Notes: generated by a model from the sequence alone, not told the origin. DNA of 64,000 nt from Paralichthys olivaceus (GCF_024713975.1 NC_091105.1:19972439-20036438); one strand, 5' to 3'. Positions 12,189 to 25,100 are shown, counted from the first letter of the stretch. Program-made: numbers and translations.

Positions 12189-13425
12189 ATTTCATTTCTA
12201 TTAGGCACAGGTTTGGCTTCAATCTTTTTATTTTCACTCATGTTTTTTATACTTAATACTGTACTGTTTTATTCTATTGTACTCTGTTGTATATCTTGGA
12301 GCCAGCCGGCTTATCATATCTTAATTTTTTGCTGTCCTAACATCCATCATTGGGATGTTTTAAAATGAACCAACATCGAGGGCCAGAGGAAGGATTATTA
12401 ACTGGAGTCACACTGCTCTAATTCTCCATGGAATCCACAAGGTCAGTGTGTAACCTCCATCCTTGCTTAATGAGTATGATTATTTTTTCTGCAGCCACAC
12501 ACAAACAACAGCAGTGTATCAACAGAGAGAGTATTGTTAGGTAACAGCCAAACCCATTGTGGTGTTTCAATAATGAGAGCTTTCTTGGACTCTGCAGGGC
12601 CCAGCTGAGAGAGGAGGAAGGAGAAGAATCAGAAAGAAACCCAGGCAGAAAGAAGGTTGGCAGAGAAATGTAAGTGGATTAACAGGGTAAGTGTGTTTTT
12701 AAATGGGCAGAGGGGATGGTCAAATTCACTCGAAGTGTACTAATAGTTTAAGGAACCTTACTTTTGTTTTCTGTTTTGTTTAGGGTTCCTTTATAATGAC
12801 GGAAACTGTGAGGCAATCTAAATAACAAGAGCATCACCCACTGTCTGTTTCCTTGTTAACCAGTTATGCCTCATCTGATCTGTTTGAAGATATCTTCATC
12901 ATTTGACAATTATGATTGTGAACAAACTAAAGCTAACTAAACACTGGCCCTAACTCTGTGATTAAAGCATGAAGCATTTACCTTTATAAACATGGTCCCG
13001 TCACGAATCATATAGTGCAAAGCCTCCAGACTTGAATTTGTATTCAAGATTTCTGGGCTAACCCAATATGTTGAGGATTAGATTTCAGGCACTCCCTCCC
13101 TCAGGAGGGAATAAAAGGGATATTCAACAAGCTCTCTCTCGGTCCTCATGGCTCTATTGACTCTGGCTGTAAAGTGTAACAGTACAAGTGTGGGAACAGT
13201 TTGAACTTTTGGCTCTTGGTCTGGAAATGGCAAAACAAACTAAGCTGCTGCAGTGAGCCACACTGTTTTGGGACGTCAAACATTCAAATTGCTTAAACCT
13301 TTAACACATTAAGGTTACACATCTCATAGGTTCATCATATAGGAGGTATCAAGGTTGATTTTAGGGACAGGAGAGGGATGGTTACACTCGATGCCTGGCA
13401 ATCAGTACTAATGGTTTTAAACAGA

Positions 13426-13869
13426 AGCTGTGTCTCAGTTCAGAGGCAGTATCCTTCAGAGGACGTGGTCTACCCTACTCAAGAGGACTGCAAAACTGAA
13501 ATAAGATGGTCTGATCTACAGACGCTTTCCAGGATCAGTGTCAATAGCTCGTACCATCCTTTTTGCTGTTGCCTATGAACAGAGCTGCAGTTGGACAGGA
13601 CAGAAAGTTTTTTAACATGTGTACCATTAACTGTTTGGTTGGAGTGTAATACTCGAGCATTGGATATTTCGTCGCTCACCATCGCTGTTACCTCTTTGAA
13701 AAAATGTGTTTTCACTGCAGCACAATGAATCCTGGGATAGTTTGGGCTGGAAAGGATTCACCCGGTTGTTTCTCTGGGATGGAAGGACTCATTTGAAAGA
13801 TCCTTTGAAATGGGATAGTCTAGTCACATAATCACTATTCAAATGCAGCCCCTGAGTTGAGACACAGCT
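13426..13869. mobile_element. MITE-like element with terminal inverted repeats
   Basis: The left end AGCTGTGTCTCAGTTCA at 13426 is mirrored by TGAGTTGAGACACAGCT ending at 13869, with one mismatch block. The inner text contains 'cagtatccttcagaggacgt' and 'caaatgcagcccctgag', a pattern I associate with short non-autonomous DNA elements of teleosts. No coding capacity. Assignment to a superfamily is not possible from what is visible. Confidence 0.65.
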
Positions 13870-14681
13870 ATATTCTATATAAAGATGGACGTAATTGCTA
13901 TCTGGGGGCTGGGGATGGGACATGGAAGAAATTAAAAAATCTATAAACTTTTCTCAAGGATGGTTTCTGGCAGTTTTGCTTAGTTCTTATCACACTGTAG
14001 TTTGTTCAAGTGTTGATTTTTCTGGTAAAGTCCATCCCTCAAACCCTTTTGTGCAAATTCTAGCTCCAAATGTGCAAATGGCTGCTTTCATATGCGGGAT
14101 ATTTTGGTCTAAAATCTTTGGAATAAAATAGTTGGAGCAAGCGCAGATGTGATTCATTGTTCATTGAATGTAGAGTCTATGGTTTAAGATCTCAGCATGT
14201 GGAGATGACAAACCTTGTTCATAGATGAAACATTATATAAAAGGCAGAAAGAGGAGTTTACCCACTCTACATTCATGAGAGGCTCTCGATTCAGGAATTT
14301 ACTCAGTCGCCAAGATAAACACGGGGTGAGATCAATGTGTAATCTCTGAATACATGACAGCAAAGTTCACCACCACTGAAAATCATCACACATGCACAAA
14401 GACTCTGTCTTTGGAGGAACCTTGAACCTTTATGTGATATAAAACAAAACAAAAACTAATCATTCTCTTAAATATGGCTGATGCTTCATGAAGAAAATGA
14501 ACAGTCGGATCAATCAAGATACTGACAGCAAGTTTAAACAAGAGAAAGACGTTTATGTCAAAATCACAGATGTTTACAACTCAACATAATACCATGATGC
14601 TGTGTAAAGTTCGGTTTATTCACACTGCAGTAGCTTTCAATTTAAAACAATGTTTTCAATAATCAAAACACCCTGTCTAGT
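13870..14681. other. Intergenic 3' of tmem147
   Basis: Nothing recognised between the MITE-like element and the likely 3' end of tmem147. Confidence 0.4.
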
Positions 14682-14882
14682 TTTATTTTAACTATTTGTA
14701 CATTGATTTGTATATAAATAAATTGATACATTTGTGGCCACTATCAACTATCAACTATCAAAGAGCTATTACTGTCGTCCATATGTTAGAAATCCCCTCA
14801 GTTAATCTAATCTAAGGATTTAAACTGGCTCATCAGGCAACAAATAGAAAAGAAAAGTGTTATTTATAAAGTCTCTTTTAAT
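14682..14882 (-). terminator. tmem147: Candidate poly(A) signals of tmem147
   Basis: On the minus strand an ATTAAA at 14882-14877 lies about 210 nt past the stop codon, and an AATAAA at 14687-14682 about 400 nt past it. Either could end the transcript. Confidence 0.3.
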
Positions 14883-15094
14883 TTGTGGTCATTGAGATAC
14901 AAAATTCACCCTTTCACAAAACAACACAGCCAATCAGAAGCCTCCAGAAATGAAACAAAGCTGCACACTGAGTTCAAGTTTCCCATAATCAGACCAGACG
15001 GGTTCATCAAATCTAACTGGTTAAACTTGTTGGCTCATCCGTCAGCCTGTGTTTTTGTAGATCGGAACACTTTATGTTCTTTACTGCTGTTAAC

Positions 15095-18039
15095 TTAGTT
15101 GCTGTGGACCAGAGTGACAAAAAGAAACAGCGAGCAGAGAGAGATAGCACCAGTCAGCACGGCTTTAACCAGCAGCACTGTCCAACTGCCCAAGAGGAAG
15201 ACATGGACAAACAACCTGGAGACACAAACAGAAACATGATGTCAGCTACAATTATAAAGAACAAAACCAACCAAAAAAAACCCATCCATGTTGACCTCTC
15301 GCTCTCTATGCAAACCACCACACCCTTTAGTGGTTTTCTTGGGATAGTTTATGCTAATGATACATCATGACCAAACAAACAATTTAAAAGAGCTTGGTAA
15401 ATAGATTTTAAGTATACTGAATTGTGTGACTGAATGTAGTAGCTAGTGTACAGTTGTTAATTACAGTTATTGTTTTTTTCCTGTAAGTAACGTTATTGTA
15501 AATCTAATGTACCTTGTGCTACTGTTTGTGTTGTTGCTGACTAGTGCCATCTTGTGTGTTACAAAGTTAAGTGCAGTTACTGCGCAGGTAGTCAGAACAT
15601 ATTTGACTAACATCGGGAAATACACTTACATAGCTTCTTGTGGAGAGTTTTTAATCAAAATATAGATATCATTCTCCCTGCAGCCAGGACTTGGTTAGCT
15701 TAGCATAAAAACTGGATGGGTAGTGGTTTACCTGGATCTGTTCAACGGTAACCCTAAACTACATGAAAGCTGTTTTCAGACATGTACCGAAACCCAAACA
15801 CACACAGATGGCTGTGTGTGAGAACGCAAAAATCTGAGTCATTATCCGGGACTGCCAGTCCCTTGGTAAAATGTCAGGACAATATCTGTCGAGCTCTGGC
15901 GAGAATACAACAGGAAAAATTCACAGTAACCCAGTGGACATGTTGATGATGATTCTAAACACGCGACTACGCAAAATTGGAAGAAAACACAGATGTAAGG
16001 ATGAAAAGAGGTGCCACTGACGTAGACAACACTTACGAAGACATCAACTTGGAATGACAACAAGATTCGATAGCTTTTGGTGATAAGGGCTGACGATGGT
16101 GTCAATATGCTGTTAACAAAAACCTGTGATCTCCACAGAAGAATGTAAATGTCATGTCCTGCGTCCTGAATGCTCTACCCAGTGAGCCCTTGAATAAATG
16201 TTCCAGACATATTCCTGTTGCTGTGAACACATCTGACCTAAACAATCTCCTGCTGCATTGTTTCTTATGTGAAAAGCAAATTAGGGAAAAAGTCCCGACT
16301 CAATTTTCTCTTTTTGCCTGACATTTTCTGGAGTTTTCATCTGAAAACAGTGTAATTAACAGAAGTCATTCTTCATATCAGTGAAGACACAGAAACAGTT
16401 TGAGTTCTGTACTCAGTGTGTCTACGGGTGTGTGTGTGAAACTTACTCCATTAAGAAGGACTTGTAGACACAAAGAGCCAGCAGCACAGTGACTGGAAGC
16501 CTGAAGCTCTTAGGAAGGTCGTAACGTGTAAACATCCACACCACTGCTGCCATGGCAATGTAGTGGACCTACAGGCATAACAATCACTGGTTAGGATTTT
16601 CTTTTAACATAACATAATATCACAGACCTATGTCGAGAAAAGAGGACGCACTGAGAATGAAACAATTTAAAATACATCTTTATCTGTAGATGCAGACAAT
16701 TACGGTGATCTACTCTGTGGACTGTTTAAAACAAATTTCAATCATGACAAACACTTCTGTAAATGTATTGGAGGTAGGTGGTAAAACCCATTAAATAAGA
16801 GTCAAGGACTGGAAACACAGGAGCAGACAGAGAGGAAGAACAGCTACTTACCAAACTGATGTTGGAGTCAAAGCTCATCTGGATGTATTTCCAGTCAAAC
16901 TCAATCCCTCTGGCTCCCACCCACAGAGGAAGACACCTGAACACCCCAACAGGACACGAATGCAATGTTAAGATATTTACAATAACTTGATAAAATGAAG
17001 CTGATCTTTTCTTCTGCAAAACCTGTGGAATTGTTTACCTGGACATGACGAGTTCTGCGGTTGCCCAGCCCATGGCAGCCACCATGATCTTGTACTCCCC
17101 TTTACCGGCATTACGAGACATGACAAGATGGAGACCCAACAGATCTGCCAGGTCCACCGTTGACTTCATAAATTCCTGGAGGACATGTACAACCATATTT
17201 CAACCTCCTTCACAAACAAATGGTTTTTTTTTTAATCTGACAGAAAAGTTTAGTTCAACACTCACCCCTACAAAGTCATACACTCCAGCTCCTCCTTCCC
17301 ATGTGGGGAAAAATGTAGCTAAGAACAGCATCTGAAGCACAAAAGGAAAGAATCTGCTTGAACTAAGGAGCTAACGACTTTACAATTTGTTCTTTGTCTG
17401 CAACCCCCACTTAATTTTATTCCAGGCATAAATGACAAATCATTTAATCACGGGTGAGCTCCCTCACCTTACAGAGCTGGACAAACAGATAGGTTGCACC
17501 CGCCTGGACACATCTCCAGAAGGCATTGTACTCTGAACTAAAGGTTGGACACACAAACCCAGAGTTAAAATGGTAAAACGATGATCTGCAGAATGCAATA
17601 TGTTAACAGGTTATTGTGAGGTCAAATAATCTAGGCAGAAATGAGCAGGATACAATGTTGCTGTTGAACAAATGTACACTCAAATTAAGGAACACACGTC
17701 TAAGAGGATTATGTGGACCCCTCCCAAATGTCTGACATAGCTAAGAAGATTATCAACAGCTAGTAACATTAGTCTCCGAGCATATGTTGCTAAAACATTA
17801 AAACAGGCCAGGGACCATGTTAACAATGACATAACATTAACAAACTATGTAATTCTACTTTATCAAATGAAATGTTACTTCAAGTGCCTCCCTCCCACCA
17901 GTCATAGTCATTTGTCCTTCACCACCCAAGTAGCGAATCCCCACACTCATGCAGATACTTACAGGCCGCTGCACTTGTATGTTATAAAGTAAGGGAAGTA
18001 CGCAAGAGCAAAGCAGTTTCCAAAGTGAAACAGCGTCAT
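15095..18039 (-). CDS. tmem147: Transmembrane protein 147 (7 coding exons)
   Basis: Exons 18039-17963, 17537-17468, 17331-17266, 17175-17039, 16936-16852, 16568-16447 and 15215-15095 join in frame to 225 aa (human protein 224), all with GT-AG introns. The start [20 protein letters not shown] and inner segments [52 protein letters not shown] and [18 protein letters not shown] are unmistakably TMEM147. The last exon ([20 protein letters not shown], ending VTLVHSN) is the most diverged part. TMEM147 is a multi-pass ER membrane protein that works with Nicalin and NOMO (the BOS complex) in the multipass translocon. Intron 6 is long because it carries a 581-bp MITE-like element. The reading starts at the ATG nearest a strong upstream acceptor in the 5' UTR. 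Confidence 0.97.
15770..16350. mobile_element. MITE-like element in tmem147 intron 6
   Basis: CTGTTTTCAGA at 15770 is repeated inverted as TCTGAAAACAG ending at 16350, bounding 581 bp. The interior has no sustained frame. The open stretch on its minus strand at 15842-16105 is not protein-like. This fits a non-autonomous DNA element, and the fairly intact text suggests a moderately recent insertion. Confidence 0.65.
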
Positions 18040-18065
18040 GATGTGTGGTCACACAGTTCTGCTCC
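18040..18065 (-). other. tmem147: tmem147 5' UTR, part in the first coding exon
   Basis: A long pyrimidine run (CT-rich, reverse of the GA run at 18068-18100) followed by TGCAG places a splice acceptor at 18066. The exon then reads 26 nt to the ATG. The transcript therefore begins in a separate upstream exon. Confidence 0.7.
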
Positions 18066-18855
18066 CTGCAGAGAGAGAGGAGGAGAGAGAGACAGAGAAA
18101 CAGACCATAGATTTATTCAATGCTATTATGTCATAAATGCTAAGAGACTGTGACACATTGCGATGTAAATACATTGAAATAACCCTCCCCCTATAGCTTC
18201 ATGTTCTGCAGTATCTAATGAAAACCCTCACATTTGCTTTTGTTTCACCAGGACACTGTAATGACTGAATCCATGTCTATACTTTCTTTCTGTTGTCTAT
18301 TTGTATGCCATATATGTATTGTGTATTCCGACTTTCTGGTGTAATGTTATTCTAATGAAGTACTTTGAGACTTGGTTCAGAGCAAGGTGCTCTATTAATA
18401 AACTTTACTAACTAATCAACTGTTAATCAATAGTTCCAGCACCACTCGAGATAAAGAGCTGGTTGTTTTATATCATCCCTGAGTTTACACGTTCATGTCT
18501 GAATGTCTGCTGCCCATCCTCAGACTGTTGGTAATGGCTGGTGTTACATTACGTCCTGTGCATGTTGATGTGGCTGCTGCACGGCTACTAACAGGGTGAT
18601 TGACAGAACGAGTTAAATGTTCGACCAGAGTATTGTTCAGAGACATTTACAGAGTGTGATGTCACCAAGTAATAAATAATAATCTGAGCACCAGCTAGCT
18701 AAACCGTACCCCCACCCCCCCTGCACACGCCGCTACAGACACCGTCGCACCCCGGCTCTCTCTGTGCTACAGGTTCGTCACAAACGATGCTTCATTAGTT
18801 CACATGTAATCCACACGACACAAGCTGATCACCGGGTTTAAATGTCGACACTTAC

Positions 18856-18960
18856 TGAGTCAGAACAGCCGAGAAGAAGAAGAAGCCTGTTTTACTACGG
18901 GATCGTTGAATGACAAACGGAAGTGCATACGGTTCCACCCGCAAACGCTTCCGACAGCGT
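18856..18960 (-). promoter_or_regulatory. tmem147: Likely tmem147 promoter and non-coding exon 1
   Basis: On the minus strand a good donor (GACTCA|gtaagtg, exon end at 18856) lies about 790 bp upstream of the acceptor at 18066. Just 5' are ETS-type motifs (CACTTCCG near 18930, CGGAAGCG near 18950) in a GC-richer, TATA-less stretch, as expected of a housekeeping promoter. The exact start site is not visible. Confidence 0.55.
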
Positions 18961-19394
18961 CTCCGGTAGGAACCTAATACATTGTTCCGCATGATGTCCT
19001 CCCTCAAGAGAGTTTTCAAGATGATCTGTAATTAAATAATTTATTGAGTCTGGTTAACATCTTTATTTTCACACGTGGTTGATTCAGGAAGCACTGACAT
19101 AGCGAAACAGGTAGTTATGATAGAGAGAAGTAATTCAGGACCATTAATAGACACAGGAAAAGTCTTGATAGTAAATACATTTTTCATAGAGCTGGATTAC
19201 TTTCAGATTTGTGGTCCACCATTTTGTTTTTGTAACATATATGTCTAAATAAATGAGGGAGAGTTATTTAGATTGTAATTCACAGTGAGAGCAGTCGAAT
19301 ATCTTAATAATGACATTTTGTGTGTGTGTGTTTTGTGATATATGTTGTATGTATAGTGATTAGTATTGACAAGGATTTTAAATGTTGGATTTTC

Positions 19395-19400
19395 TTTATT
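19395..19400 (-). terminator. Candidate poly(A) signal of the lectin-like gene
   Basis: AATAAA on the minus strand about 420 nt past the lectin-like stop codon. The stretch 18961-19394 between it and the tmem147 promoter holds nothing else I recognise. Confidence 0.35.
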
Positions 19401-19817
19401 TGCTTTTCAGCCTCGTCATCACATTCAGATTGTGTTTGGAACTGAATTGAAATGAACTCTGATGATGAACAGTCTGAGGTAAAAACACAGTTGAACAACA
19501 GACAGTCCCCAATACATACTCAACTGTTTTGTAAAAGATCCATTCATAGTACCTAATGGTTGTTACAATATGTGTAGTACACACGGCTTTGCTCTTACAT
19601 CTAAATTTAAGTCAGATTTTGAAGAAAAACTAAAAAACAAAGCAAAATATAATGTTCAAAATAACATGAGGCAATATGGACTTATAGTAGCTGATAGACA
19701 CCCATTCAGAACTATGAAATGTATGAATTTTAAACTTGGCCAAATAATTGAAAAAGCTCAATCAGTTAATCTACAGATCAAAACAGAGTTTTAAAATTCA
19801 AACTTTCATGCATTTCA

Positions 19818-22125
19818 TCAATTTCTTTTCTCTTTTCCTATTGGCATTTTACGCCTCTGGCAGATGAAGTTTCTTCTCTCTGAGCAGTCCCTGCTGATCC
19901 AATTGTTTGTGTCATGTTTTGACAGAGTCCCACAGTTCTTCCACAGGGACGGACACTCCGGCAGCATCCCCTGGTCGTCCAGCTTATTTCCATTCATCCA
20001 TCGCCACTCCCCTGCCAGGTAACGTAGGCCGATCCACACCTGAGAGACAGTAAGTGTTAGATGTCAGTCGCTCTCACATTCATTCAGCTTCGGCTCACAT
20101 CGATGAGACGACTGAAGAGTAAGGATGTTGTCTTCAGTTATATGGACAGCAAATCAATCATTTGAAAGACAGCGTAATATTTCACCTTGTTTAACTGTGG
20201 AGTAAATTAGGTCAAGCTCAAAGAGCCCAATTCTTGAAAATGTATGTGGCAACTTTGCAATTTGTTTTATCAAATAAAAATTGTTTATTAAATAAGGTTT
20301 AACACAATGAAAAGTAACCAGACAATATGTAATAAATGCTTGTGGCTGTTGGGTTTGAATAGTAGAGACATTTGTTTAGCTGCTGGTTTTATCTTGATTT
20401 TCTGTTCATAAAATGAAAAATGACATAAAGCTTAAAAAAAACAAAAAATTTAATTCCAAAGAATTTGCAATTATAGTTTGGCTTATGTTTTACTAAATGC
20501 TTTCAACTTGATATTGTAAAAATGTGCTGTTTATTTTTTTCTTCTATTCTTTATAATTCAGAAATTGCAGGTAGTTTTATTTCTGTAAGACTGAAAACTG
20601 TTCAAATAAAGTATGCTTGAAGAGAACATCCCTCTTTGCTGGAACTGCTCACAATCCATAGATAATGTATTAGCAACATGTGACAAAAGATGCAGAGTAA
20701 ACTACACATTACACTTTAAAGGGTTAGAACGCAGCACTGTTTGGAAAAACCCATCTTCCAACCTCATCAGTCGAGGCTCTGTAGATCCGCTCTCTGACAT
20801 AGTCGTAGTCCTGCAGGTTGTGCAGGCTCAGCATCTTGTAGCTGTACACGCAGGAGTCGGAGGAGTCGGCACATGGTGTTCTCATGGCCGTGCAGTGCCT
20901 CCGGGCCTGCTCCCACGTCTTGTTCTTGTTCACCACCACCAGGTTGTCATCATAGCAGACAGGCTCCAGCTCTTGGGAGCACACTTTGCTGTACCACTTC
21001 TCAGTCTTAGGATCATAAGAGCCACAGTCTGTGGTGAGTGGCTCTCCTGGTGCCCAGTTTCTATAATTAGAGGATGAATTTCCGACCCAGCTCCAGTTGT
21101 GACCGGCCTGTCGGTACAGTCCGATCCAGCCACTGTTATCTAAATCATCTTTGTTTGCTTTGGTGATGGTGGCGAGGCTACTCATGAAAGCCTGACAGAG
21201 CTGAGAAGCATGGTGCCAGCTGACGTTACCTTCGTGATGAAGTGTTTTGCTTCCTCTTGAGCAGTAAACATTATATCTACTTGAACACTTAACACTGTAC
21301 CACATGAGATCATCTCGTACGACTGCACAGTGACCGCTCTGCGACCCATCAGCCCACTCACTGCTCTGTGAGAGGTCGTGTCCTGCAACACCTTCTCCAG
21401 TTCTGAAACAGACAAACTAATGATATCTCACATAGCAACTGCACATTCAAGATTTTCTAATGACCATGAAATAATCCTCAAAGGTTCAGTGTGTAGAATT
21501 TAGTGACATCTAGTGTTGAAATTGCATGTTGCAGCTGAACACCCCTCTCCTTCCAAACATGAAAAAGAACCTGCGGTAGCTTCAGTTGTCATAAAAAGTC
21601 AAAAGGTGTTTAGTTTGTCCAGTCTGGACTAATGTAAAAAACATGGCCGTCTCCTTAGAGAGGGTCCCCTCGATGTAAAAATAAAGTATTTAAATATAAA
21701 GGGCCTTTTCTGGGGTAAAGAAAACTACAATTCATACAATTTAGATGAACGAACTGAGGATTATTCTTCATTCAATTTCTGCCAATAGTTCCCTTTCACC
21801 TAAATCTTACACACTGGACCTTTAAATAGGAAACTCACTTTACATTTATCCACTTCCAGACTGGGTCTTTCTCAGGATCTCGGTGTAGGCCGATCCAGGC
21901 TTCCTTCACATCAATCTTTACCAACCACTTACTCAGCTTCACTCTGTCCACTGTGTTCCAGGTAACTAGGTCAATGTGTGTCCTCTGGCAGTACTGTCTC
22001 GCCTCTGTCCAGGTCATCTTCTCAGACGGAAAGTGAAAGGTGTTTTTTATGTGGGTTGCCTCCAAGCAAAGAGCAGTCGTGAGCAGGAAGGGGAGAGTGA
22101 GCTCGGGGATGCTCTTGTTCCCCAT
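19818..22125 (-). CDS. Secreted protein with three C-type lectin-like domains
   Basis: Exons 22125-21839, 21402-20763 and 20039-19818 join in frame (phase 2, then phase 0) to 382 aa. Residues 1-22 form a signal peptide (LPFLLTTALCLEA). Three CTLDs follow: about 27-145 (MTWTEARQYC, AWIGLHRD, GHCAVVRDDLMWYSVKCSS), about 146-250 (VSWHHASQLCQ, GWIGLYRQ, NYRNWAPGEPLTTDCG) and about 251-372 (KTWEQARRHC, VWIGLRYLAGEWRWMNG, RDCSERRNFICQ). None keeps a full EPN or QPD sugar motif; domain 2 has EPL. There is no transmembrane segment; the tail is short and basic (KMPIGKEKRN). It resembles fish lectins named macrophage-mannose-receptor-like, but is far shorter than the receptor. Calcium-dependent sugar binding is doubtful; an immune or recognition role is inference. 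Intron 1 carries a MITE-like element; intron 2 (20040-20762) is AT-rich with nothing recognised. Confidence 0.9.
21480..21823. mobile_element. MITE-like element in intron 1 of the lectin-like gene
   Basis: The left end AAAGGTTCAGTGTGTAGAAT is mirrored at the right end (TTACACACTGGACCTTT, ending at 21823). The inverted repeats match at about 21 of 24 positions. The 344-bp interior is non-coding. The element fills most of the 436-bp intron. I recognise this end sequence as common in percomorph introns and intergenic DNA, without being able to name the family. Confidence 0.7.
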
Positions 22126-25100
22126 GACCGGTCCTGTCCTCGAATCAAGTCAATGCTGCATGCGTTTGCAGGACCCCTGGCACAGGTCAGTTTGTGGTGT
22201 GCTCGGTAGCTGGTGAGGAGCTGTCACTCTGCTCTTTTAACAGCTGCAGATACCTGGTCACTCCCACCTGGACACTCCTCACCAGAATCAGCTGACCCGT
22301 CGCACCTCTACACGCCTGCTGTCCCAGTTCAGATGGAGACATACCAGCATTTTCAAATTATAATTATTATTTAATTATTATTGTTGTCATTTAAACATCA
22401 TTCATTTTTTAAACTCTTTCTACATATCACGTCCTCATTTATATTATAACAGCACTGTTTCTAAGTCCGGGCCAATCCAAGCACCACCTGGTACATGAGA
22501 TTTCCTGGGTGCAAGTATCCTTGGTTGGGAGTCCCTGCTCTGATAATACTGTGCAGTTGCTCAACAAATTGACAAAAAATTACAGCTTGATAAAAAAGAA
22601 GATACATCCTCACATTTGTATTAGTAGGAAAAGAAAAAAGTCTGCCATGCCTCAATCATCATCAGCAGTTGTATCACCTCATCTCTAAGATTTCAGTCCT
22701 GCTCGATTCTGTGACACATCTTTCTTTCTCTTTTCATTTGGTTATGGATGAAGAGAGAACACAAACAATATTACCACAGAGTTCACGCCTCTGCATTTTT
22801 CTTCCTTGCCTCTCCTCTTCGGACACTTCCTCATCTCTGTATTCAACCACTTTCCATCAGTTTTTTCCTCCTTCACAGTAAACTGAAATCTCCATTTTCT
22901 CTCATTCATGCAAAAAACAGAAGACTAATAATAACTGATTCAAATCTGAGACAATTAACAGCTTCAGCTTGTCATGTGACTACATGTACTTAAAACTAAG
23001 GATAAAGTAAAAAAGAGAAGAAAAAAAAAAAAGATGAAGAAAACAAAGTGGAATCACATCTAGTCATGTGTGGTGCAGCGAGAGCCTCTGTACGACTGAT
23101 TCAAAGTTTCTGGATTCAAAACTGTCTGGCCTTCGTGTTTGGATGAGGAAATCAGGCTTCAGGCAAATGAATGGATTTGAATCTTCTAAGTCAAGTGATG
23201 CTGATGACCAAGCCCTTGTGGTGACCTCTGTGTACCTGACCACTCTTATGTTAGTTCTATTCAATGCTTTTAAACAATATGCATTTTGATGTTTTAATTA
23301 AAAGGAAGAGCAGGTCAGAGCAGTGGGAAATGAAGATGTCAGCAGAGAGATAAAGACTAAGGATAAAGACACATCTACGTGCATTAGTGTTTCTATGTCT
23401 TTACCTCCACCAAGGAGGTTATGTTTTGTGCGTTTGTTTGTTGTCTGTTTTTTAGCAGGATTACACAAAAACCACTGGACAGATTACCACAAAACTTAGT
23501 AGAAGAATTTGGAATGGGTCAGGGAAGAAGCCATTCAATTTTGATCTGGATCAAGGGTTGGATACAGGATTTTTTCCCTTTCATTAACACTGTGAGATAC
23601 AGCGTTTTTCTAAATCTTTGTGGATTTCTCAGAATAATTTATGAAATCTTGATGGAAAAATTAGGAACAGTCAGGGGACTGATAATTATGAGTAGAGTAA
23701 CGTCTTGGTGTCTCAGCTCAAGGGACTCTCAGTGACTCTGGGTGTCTCTTAAGAAAATACTTTAAATTAAAAAGTAAAATATCATCCATGGTGTTAAGTG
23801 GAACTGTTGGACAGGTGGAGACAGGAGTAAGTGAGAGGTATTTATTGCCAGGCTGCGGTTTAGGGAGAACTGGAGCTGGGAGTGGGGAGCCAGGAGCTTT
23901 AGGCTGAAGCGAGAGGTAAAGGTGACAGGTCCAGAAGATTAGCACCACTAACTGCTAGCAGAGACTATGACCTGGCAGCGTGGAGGTGGTCAGGAGGAGC
24001 TTAAGTAGATGCTCAATGACAGATGAGGAGCAGCTGGTGAGGCTCTGCTCTGACTCTGGTGCACCTGCAGGCCATCACACACAGGACGAACCACTCAGCA
24101 GGTTAGCAGTACCCAGAACTAGAGGTAGAGGGCATGGTAGAAGCAGTCCGAGGGGCAGATGTAATACAGTTACATTCAACTGTTTTGCAGTATGTTCAAT
24201 TAAACAGTAGGTGGCACTGCAGCAAAAATATGATGGCTTTTTAAAAAATAAATTTCTTCTTTATTAGGACACAGTCTGTATTCTGACCGAGACTTGCTGT
24301 ACTTGTCGTTTTATCTTCTTATTATATGTGCATATCATCTCTTTGGGCTACTGATGCTTTTATTTGTAATTACTATGGCAGGTCAATAGGATTTTAATAG
24401 GATTAGTTTTATCTTATTCATATAGTGTTAGATAGTTTAACCTAACATTAAATATGCTTTACACGTGTTTTTATGTTAACTCGAGATATGTCACTATTAT
24501 CTTAAGTTGTCAAATAAATGCTGTTGAGTAAAACATACAATAATTCCCTCTGTTATGGTGGCGAATAAAGTAACATGACATTTGAACTACTGAAGTTGAG
24601 TGAAAGTTCAGATTTGTTCATGGAGTACAGTCTTGTAATGTATTAAGTAACAGCAAACCACTGCCATGTACAGGAGCTGCAACAGGACACATGGTGTCGC
24701 AAAGGTTTGGTTGTAAAGAAGAATGATAGAGGTGTCTCCTTCAAATTAATATTTCTGTCCTGACTTCCTGTGTCCTTGACCAACGTCTTATCTATGAAGT
24801 TTTAATGCACATTTTATGGTCTATAAATTGCTATGATGCCTCTAACCTCTATCTGGACAGTGTGGAATTAATATTTATGCTAGAAAACTTTAGTGCATCT
24901 GCTACTAATCACCTAGTGTTAGTGTCCCCAGGAGGTTTAAGTCATAAAGCTTTACATTTCTTGTGTCTTTAATTTATTAGCCATTAATATTTTTTAAAGA
25001 TGTGTCAGACTTGTAGATTAAGGCCTGAGCAATATGGCCAAAAAATGTAAAAGTTAACATTTTCATATTAGTTGATATTGATAACTATCACAATACATGT

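Larger units (their letters stand above)
10805..13425. other. Intergenic between sulfotransferase and tmem147, LINE-bearing
   Basis: No gene recognised. The clearest content is the LINE remnant at about 11309-12188. A purine-rich stretch near 12600-12690 ends in a donor-like gaaatgtaagtgg and could be a non-coding exon, but nothing else supports it. Confidence 0.5.

Noticed and set aside
12600..12690. Purine-rich stretch ending in a donor-like taagtg
   Set aside because: No matching acceptor, promoter or coding partner was found; too weak to call an exon.
20613..21077. 154-codon plus-strand open frame
   Set aside because: It is the antisense shadow of exon 2 of the lectin-like gene, which has clear domain motifs and splice sites on the minus strand.
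23750..24180. Stretch resembling an LTR-type or other repeat
   Set aside because: No paired LTR, primer binding site or inverted ends could be seen.
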